Source of the DNA: Novosphingobium sp. 28-62-57
Lineage (GTDB): Bacteria > Pseudomonadota > Alphaproteobacteria > Sphingomonadales > Sphingomonadaceae
Assembly (NCBI GenBank): GCA_002256985.1
Contig: NCGO01000006.1
Location: forward strand, 62,001-126,000
Direction: 5' to 3'
Length of the DNA: 64,000 bases
The position numbers and the translations under genes are program-made. Of this stretch, positions 58,007-64,000 are shown one piece after another. The notes under the pieces are model-generated. The model did not search any database and had not been told where the DNA came from. It saw only the letters and a list, made by a program, of their open reading frames with translations. Numbering within the stretch: the stretch's first letter is position 1; each line of letters opens with the position of its first letter.

Positions 58007-59024
58007 CCATGATCATCGACTGCCACGGCCACTACACCGTGTTGCCCAAGGCGCACGACGAGTGGCGCGAGAAGCAGAAGGCTGCGTTCAAGGCCGGGAC
58101 CGCGTGCCCCGCCTACCCAGACATCTCGGACGACGAAATCCGCGAGACGATTGAATCGAACCAATTGCGCCTGCTGAAAGAGCGTGGCGCGGACATGACG
58201 ATCTTTTCGCCCCGCGCTTCGGCCATGGCCCCGCACGTCGGCGACCAGTCGGTGGCGGTGAAGTGGGCGCAGGTGTGCAACGATCTGATCGCGCGCGTTG
58301 TCGGGCTTTACCCTGAGACCTTCGCAGGCGTGTGCATGCTGCCGCAATCGCCCGAAGCGGACATGACCAGCTCGATTGCCGAGCTGGACCGCTGCGTGAA
58401 CGAGCTGGGCTTCATCGGCTGCAACCTCAATCCCGATCCGGGCGGCGGGCGCTTCACCCATCCGCCGCTCACGGACGAATACTGGTTCCCGTTCTACGAG
58501 AAGATGTGCGAGCTGGACGTTCCGGCGATGATCCACGTTTCGGGTTCGTGCAACCCGGCGATGCATGCCACGGGTGGTTACTATATCGCGGCGGACACCA
58601 TCGCGTTCATGCAATTGCTCGAAGGCGATCTGTTCAGCAAGTTCCCGACCCTGCGCTTCATCATCCCGCACGGCGGCGGCGCGGTGCCCTATCACTGGGG
58701 GCGCTATCGCGGGCTGGCCGACATGCTCAAGAAGCCCGACCTTTCGGGGCATCTGATGAACAACGTCTATTTCGATACTTGCGTCTATCACCAGCCCGGC
58801 ATCAACCTGCTGGCCGATGTGATCGAGAACAAGAACATCCTGTTCGGGTCGGAAATGGTCGGCGCAGTGCGCGGGATCGATCCCACCACCGGCTTCTATT
58901 TCGATGACACCAAGCGCTATGTCGATGCGCTCGACATCAGCGATGCTGAACGCCACGCGATTTTCGAGGGCAACGCGCGCCGCGTGTTCCCGCGCCTCGA
59001 CGCCAAGCTGAAGGAGAGGGGCCT

Positions 59025-59028
<4 letters not shown>
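58003..59028 (+). CDS. ligJ: 4-oxalomesaconate hydratase LigJ
   Basis: This 341-residue amidohydrolase-fold protein has the metal motif IIDCHGHYTVLP (His8, His10), FSPRASAMAPHVGD, GCNLNPDPGGG, MIHVSGSCNPAMHATGGYY, and FGSEMVGAVRGIDP. It matches LigJ of SYK-6 and adds water to 4-oxalomesaconate. It overlaps the DUF1932 gene and ligA by four bases each, so ligJ-ligA-ligB form one transcript with it. A second ATG two codons in is possible. Confidence 0.95.
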
Positions 59029-60282
<1,254 letters not shown>

Positions 60283-60303
60283 CTTTCAACCCATCCACCC
60301 TTG

Positions 60304-60336
60304 CCGGGCGGCTCACCAGCCGCCCGGTCCTTTTTT
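60304..60336 (+). terminator. Rho-independent terminator or attenuator between ligB and ligC
   Basis: CCGGGCGGCT (60304-60313) and AGCCGCCCGG (60318-60327) form a perfect 10-base stem with a CACC loop, followed by TCC and TTTTTT. It would cut most ligJAB transcripts before ligC. Confidence 0.9.
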
Positions 60337-60353
60337 GAAGAAAGGGACAAGAC

Positions 60354-61298
60354 ATGCGCATCGCACTGGCAGGCGCCGGAGCCTTCGGCGAAAAGCACCT
60401 TGATGGCCTCAAGAACATCGACGGCGTGGAAATCACCTCGATCATCAGCCGCCGCGCAGAACAGGCCGCCGCCGTGGCCGAAAAGTATGGTGCCAAGCAC
60501 TCGGGCACCGAACTGGAAGAGGCACTGGCCCGTGATGATGTGGACGCGGTGATCCTGTGCACCCCAACGCAGATGCACGCCGCGCAGGCCATCGCCTGCA
60601 TGAAGGCGGGAAAGCACGTGCAGGTCGAAATCCCGCTGGCCGATAGCTGGGCGGATTCGCAGGAAGTGCTGCGCGTCCAGCAGGAGACCGGCAAAGTCTG
60701 CATGGTCGGCCACACCCGCCGCTTCAACCCTTCGCACCAGTACGTGCACAACAAGATCACGGCGGGCGAATTCAACATCCAGCAGATGGATGTGCAGACC
60801 TACTTCTTCCGCCGCAAGAACATGAATGCCAAGGGCGAAGCGCGGTCGTGGACCGACCACCTGCTGTGGCACCACGCCGCCCACACAGTTGACCTCTTCG
60901 CCTATCAGGCGGGCAAGATCGTCAAGGCCAATGCGGTCGAAGGTCCGATCCACCCGGAACTCGGCATCGCCATGGACATGTCGATCCAGCTGAAGAGCGA
61001 AACCGGCGCGATCTGCACCCTGTCGCTCTCGTTCAACAACGACGGGCCGCTCGGCACCTTCTTCCGCTACATCGGCGATACCGCGACCTACATCGCGCGC
61101 TACGATGATCTGGTGAACGGCAAGGAAGAGCCGATCGACGTTTCGAAGGTCGATGTGTCGATGAACGGCATCGAACTGCAGGACCGCGAATTCATCGCCG
61201 CAATCCGCGAAGGCCGCGAGCCAAACAGCTCGGTCGCCCAAGTGCTCGATTGCTACCGGGTGCTGGGTGAACTGGAACAGCAGCTGGCCGCTGGTTGA
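60354..61298 (+). CDS. ligC: 4-carboxy-2-hydroxymuconate-6-semialdehyde dehydrogenase LigC
   Basis: This 314-residue Gfo/Idh/MocA protein has MRIALAGAGAFGEKHLDGLK, ILCTPTQMHAAQAIACMKAG, VEIPLADSW, VGHTRRFNPSHQYVHNK, LLWHHAAHTVDLFAYQAGK and EFIAAIREGREPNSSVAQVL. These match LigC of SYK-6. It oxidises the hemiacetal form of the ring-cleavage product to 2-pyrone-4,6-dicarboxylate with NADP. It is separated from ligB by a strong terminator, so its expression may be lower or start from its own promoter. Confidence 0.96.
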   Translation: MRIALAGAGAFGEKHLDGLKNIDGVEITSIISRRAEQAAAVAEKYGAKHSGTELEEALARDDVDAVILCTPTQMHAAQAIACMKAGKHVQVEIPLADSWADSQEVLRVQQETGKVCMVGHTRRFNPSHQYVHNKITAGEFNIQQMDVQTYFFRRKNMNAKGEARSWTDHLLWHHAAHTVDLFAYQAGKIVKANAVEGPIHPELGIAMDMSIQLKSETGAICTLSLSFNNDGPLGTFFRYIGDTATYIARYDDLVNGKEEPIDVSKVDVSMNGIELQDREFIAAIREGREPNSSVAQVLDCYRVLGELEQQLAAG

Positions 61299-61308
61299 TT
61301 TGGACGGA

Positions 61309-61336
61309 GGCCCGCTGGAAACGGCGGGCCTTTTTT
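61309..61336 (+). terminator. Rho-independent terminator after ligC
   Basis: GGCCCGC (61309-61315) and GCGGGCC (61324-61330) pair over an 8-base loop, with TTTTTT following. It ends the ligC transcript. Confidence 0.92.
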
Positions 61337-61360
61337 GTTTGGGGGCGCATCATTTGCACT

Positions 61361-61452
61361 CTCCCGGCGTCCCCGCGAAGGCGGGGACCTTGGTGTTGTT
61401 ACGGAACGTCAGTGTAAATCGCCTGAGGCCCCCGCCTTCGCGGGGGAGCAGG
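61361..61452. repeat. Palindromic repeat after ligC
   Basis: GTCCCCGCGAAGGCGGGGAC and CCCCGCCTTCGCGGGGGAGC flank an interior with TTACGGAACGTCAGTGTAA. It fills the gap after the ligC terminator. Confidence 0.9.
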
Positions 61453-61504
61453 AGGGCTTAGATATAGACCCGGACCCGCGCAAAGCGGGCCGCATACGGA
61501 GAGC

Positions 61505-62296
61505 ATGATGGAAGCGCTGATTGCCTATTCAGGCCGCAAATTTGCGCGGCCGCGCTACTATGCCAACGCGCATGAGCGTGACGAGGTGGAGATCGTGCCT
61601 ACCCCGATGCCAATGCAAGATGCCCGCGCGGCAGGCACGACGATTGACGGTGAAGGCTTCCAGATCATCGCGCACAAAAGCGCTGTCACCGACTTTGCCG
61701 ACCGCGAGCAAGTTGCGCGGCTGCACATGCGTGAAATCGAGGAACTGGTGCAGGCCCAAACAGGCGCAGATCATGTCCATGTCGGCGCGCCGGGCCTGCT
61801 GCGCTTTTCCGAACGCAGCGGCAAGGCCGGAACGCTCAACAATTCCATGCCCGCCCGCTTTGCCCATATCGACATTTCTGACGCCACGGCGCAGCAATTC
61901 GGGCAGCGCGGCGCAAATGGGCGGCCCTTTGTGCGCTGCGCCCATTACAACGTCTGGCGCGCGATTTCCTCGCCGCCGCAGGACGTGCCGCTGGCGTTCT
62001 GCGATGCGCGCAGTCTGGCTCCGCAAGACCTGATCCTCGCCGATGCCGTGTTTGACGAGGCTGGCAAGCCCGAATGGTCGTTCGAAGGGCTGGTCGTCGC
62101 GCACAATCCCGCACACCGCTGGCACTGGTTCCCTGATATGCGGATCGATGAGGCGGTGCTGTTCAAGACCAACGACAGCGATCCCGCCCGCGCGCACCAC
62201 GTGCCGCATGTGGCCTTTGACATGCCCAATTGCCCCACCGATGCGCCGCCCCGGGTCAGCATCGAAATGCGCGCGACCGCTTATTGGTGGGCTTGA
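61505..62296 (+). CDS. CmcJ/NvfI family oxygenase/hydroxylase
   Basis: This 263-residue protein resembles the CmcJ/NvfI/AsaB group of oxygenase-like enzymes from secondary metabolism. Candidate motifs are ARFAHIDISDA, CAHYNVWRAISSPPQDVPLAFCDARSL (in pieces), WHWFPDMRIDEAVLFKTNDSD and VPHVAFD. Members are known or suspected iron/2-oxoglutarate-type or methyltransferase-associated enzymes. The substrate is unknown. It lies between ligC and a carotenoid-oxygenase gene, 56 bases upstream of the latter, and may act on a stilbene or phenylpropanoid. Start is the first of two ATGs. Confidence 0.6.
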   Translation: MMEALIAYSGRKFARPRYYANAHERDEVEIVPTPMPMQDARAAGTTIDGEGFQIIAHKSAVTDFADREQVARLHMREIEELVQAQTGADHVHVGAPGLLRFSERSGKAGTLNNSMPARFAHIDISDATAQQFGQRGANGRPFVRCAHYNVWRAISSPPQDVPLAFCDARSLAPQDLILADAVFDEAGKPEWSFEGLVVAHNPAHRWHWFPDMRIDEAVLFKTNDSDPARAHHVPHVAFDMPNCPTDAPPRVSIEMRATAYWWA

Positions 62297-62352
62297 TCTG
62301 GCGTTTGGACGTGCTACACCAACAATAACAATTGATAGGGTGAGGCAGGATC

Positions 62353-63834
62353 ATGGGCGCGTTTCCGCAGACCATCTATTTCACAGGCGCCAATGCGCCG
62401 GTGGGTGAAGAGCCGGACTTGCGCGGGCTGAAGGTGGAAGGCCATCTTCCGCCAGAGGTGCGCGGCAGTTTCTATCGCGCGGTGCCCGATCCCGCTTTTC
62501 CGCCGATGTTTGATAATGACCACACGCTGTCGGGCGATGGCATGGTCAGCCGCCTGTCCTTCAACGGCGATGGCACGGCAGACTTCGTGCAGAAGTATGT
62601 CGAAACCGCGCGCTACAAGGCAGAGAAAGCCGCCGGAAAAGCGCTGTTCGGCAAGTATCGCAATCCGTTCACCGACGATCCTTCAGTGCAAGGCATAGAT
62701 CGCACTGTGGCCAACACCACTCCGGTTTGGCACGCAGGCCGTCTGCTGATGGCCAAGGAAGATGGCCGTCCTTACCGCGTTGATCCCAAAACGCTGGAAA
62801 CGCTCGGCTCTTACGATTTCGGTGGCGCGCTGAAGAGCGAGACGATGACCGCACATGTGCGGATCGATGCCGAGACGGGCGAATTGTTCTTCTATGGCTA
62901 TGAGGCGGACGGGCAGGCCTCGACCAAGGTCGCCTATTGTGTCGTCGCGCCCGATGGCACGCTGAAGTCCGAACAGTGGTTCGATGCGCCCTATTGCGCA
63001 ATGATGCATGACTTCACGATCAGCCAGAACTACGCGCTGTTCCCGATCTATCCGACCACCGCAGACCTCGACCGGCTGAAAGCAGGCGGAGAGCACTGGC
63101 ACCATCAGCCGGAGCTGGATTCATGGCTGGGCGTGATGCCGCGCTATGGCAATGTGAGCGAAATCAAATGGTTCAAGGGCCCCAAGGGCTGTCATTCGTA
63201 TCACATGATGAACGCGTGGGAGGATGCAGGCGGCATGCTCCACTTCGACGCCTGCCTCAACAATACCAATGCCTTCGCCTTCATCCGCGAACCATCGGGC
63301 ATCCACATGGGTTCGCAGGATGTGGTCGGCGCGCTGACGCGGTGGACGGTTGATCCGCGTAATGAAGGCGGCGAAATGGTCGAGACGATCATCGGGCCAC
63401 CGGGGGATTTCCCGGTGATCCCGGCTAAGCTGCAGGGGCGGCCATACCAGACCGGCTTCATGCTATCGATGAACCCTGAACTTCGCGGCCCGCCACTGTT
63501 TGCAGGCCCGGTCGGCGTCAGCTTCAACATGCTGCTGCGGCTGGATGGGATGGATACGCCGAACCCGCAGGTGACCAACGCGCTCGCCCTGCCGCCGATG
63601 GCCGGGTTCAACGAGCCGGTCCACGTGCCCGCCGCCGATCCCGCCAAAGACGGCTGGCTGGTCTTCATCATGGACCAGCAGACAGGCGACAACCAGTTCA
63701 TCCACGAGGCTTGGGTGGTCGATGCCGGGAACATCGGAGCCGGGCCAGTGGCCAAAGTCCACATCCCTGCGCGTCTGCGTCCGCAGGTGCACGGTTGGTG
63801 GGTGCCACAAGCGCAATTGGACGCCGTTGCTTAA
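62353..63834 (+). CDS. Carotenoid oxygenase family protein (lignostilbene/resveratrol-cleaving type, NOV2-like)
   Basis: This 493-residue seven-bladed propeller dioxygenase shows four likely Fe(II) ligand histidines: TAHVRID, MMHDFTIS, CHSYHMM (one of its two), and QVHGWWVP near the C-terminus. It has the bacterial stilbene-oxygenase character (FYRAVPDPAFPP, DNDHTLSGDGMVS). Enzymes of this group split the interphenyl double bond of lignostilbene-type dimers to two aldehydes such as vanillin, feeding protocatechuate. N. aromaticivorans has two characterised members, NOV1 and NOV2; this resembles NOV2 by place. In SYK-6 lsdA also lies beside lig genes. Confidence 0.82.
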   Translation: MGAFPQTIYFTGANAPVGEEPDLRGLKVEGHLPPEVRGSFYRAVPDPAFPPMFDNDHTLSGDGMVSRLSFNGDGTADFVQKYVETARYKAEKAAGKALFGKYRNPFTDDPSVQGIDRTVANTTPVWHAGRLLMAKEDGRPYRVDPKTLETLGSYDFGGALKSETMTAHVRIDAETGELFFYGYEADGQASTKVAYCVVAPDGTLKSEQWFDAPYCAMMHDFTISQNYALFPIYPTTADLDRLKAGGEHWHHQPELDSWLGVMPRYGNVSEIKWFKGPKGCHSYHMMNAWEDAGGMLHFDACLNNTNAFAFIREPSGIHMGSQDVVGALTRWTVDPRNEGGEMVETIIGPPGDFPVIPAKLQGRPYQTGFMLSMNPELRGPPLFAGPVGVSFNMLLRLDGMDTPNPQVTNALALPPMAGFNEPVHVPAADPAKDGWLVFIMDQQTGDNQFIHEAWVVDAGNIGAGPVAKVHIPARLRPQVHGWWVPQAQLDAVA

Positions 63835-63857
63835 AACGAAGCCGCTTAGAAGATACT

Positions 63858-63942
63858 CGCTCCCCCGCGAAGGCGGGGGCCTCAGGGTTGTTACGGAACA
63901 CTTGCGTAAACCGCCTGAGGCCCCCGCCTTCGCGGGGGCGCA
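63858..63942. repeat. Palindromic repeat after the carotenoid oxygenase gene
   Basis: GCTCCCCCGCGAAGGCGGGG and its complement flank GTTACGGAACACTTGCGTAA. It is the last copy of the main family in the window. Confidence 0.9.
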
Positions 63943-63967
63943 GTGACATAAGGCAGGATGAAGTCAC

Positions 63968-64000
63968 ATGGCCAAGATTGTCATCACCGGAGCCTCGGGC
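63968..64000 (+). CDS. N-terminal fragment of a Rossmann-fold (SDR/epimerase-type) protein
   Basis: Only MAKIVITGASG is present before the window ends. TGASG is a Rossmann cofactor-binding start, common in SDRs and NAD-dependent epimerases. Nothing more can be said. Confidence 0.5.
   Translation, partial: MAKIVITGASG

Overview
The window reads as chromosomal DNA of a sphingomonad, most likely Novosphingobium and close to N. aromaticivorans. Base composition is GC-rich, genes are dense and often overlap by 1 to 4 bases. It carries a complete protocatechuate 4,5-cleavage (lig) regulon, a tetrahydrofolate-dependent aryl O-demethylase with one-carbon genes, and a pair of glutathione transferases matching the heterodimeric beta-etherase BaeAB. 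Short palindromic (REP-like) repeats of at least six families fill many gaps. I saw no rRNA, tRNA, CRISPR array, transposase or phage gene.

1 to 16.7 kb is aromatic-dimer and methoxy-aromatic catabolism. It begins with the end of a vanillyl-alcohol-oxidase-type flavoprotein, its cytochrome c and a small Tat-signal protein. Next come baeA-baeB, an acyl-CoA ligase, a PQQ quinohemoprotein dehydrogenase, an aldehyde dehydrogenase, an amidohydrolase, a phosphatase-like protein, an SDR, a LigF-like GST and an alpha/beta hydrolase. A VOC protein and purU lie on the minus strand, divergent from ligM, metF and a second hydrolase. In outline: side-chain oxidation, ether cleavage with glutathione, oxidation of the released side chains, then O-demethylation onto tetrahydrofolate, with MetF and PurU recycling the folate. 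Similar palindromes precede baeA and ligM and may be sites for one regulator.

16.8 to 52.8 kb is mostly housekeeping: riboflavin genes (ribE, ribD), a metallohydrolase, a SCO1 copper chaperone, COQ9, feoAB behind a Fur-like box, ssb, queE, valS, an Mla lipid-transport operon, an ATP12 chaperone, gph, an rluC-type synthase, crcB, rpsU, an FKBP isomerase, gatCAB, M16 and M28 peptidases and clpB. gatA and gatB are separated by a small islet with an orphan AbrB-type antitoxin and a probable Trypco2 (conflict-associated) protein. valS carries an in-frame palindromic repeat.

52.9 to 64 kb is the protocatechuate 4,5-cleavage regulon. ligK-ligU-ligI run on the minus strand, divergent from a LysR regulator with two helix-turn-helix domains. 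The regulator is followed by a DUF1932 oxidoreductase, ligJ, ligA, ligB and ligC. Downstream lie a CmcJ/NvfI-type oxygenase and a carotenoid/lignostilbene oxygenase. Protocatechuate from the upper pathways would be opened by LigAB, oxidised by LigC, hydrolysed by LigI, isomerised by LigU, hydrated by LigJ and split by LigK to pyruvate and oxaloacetate.
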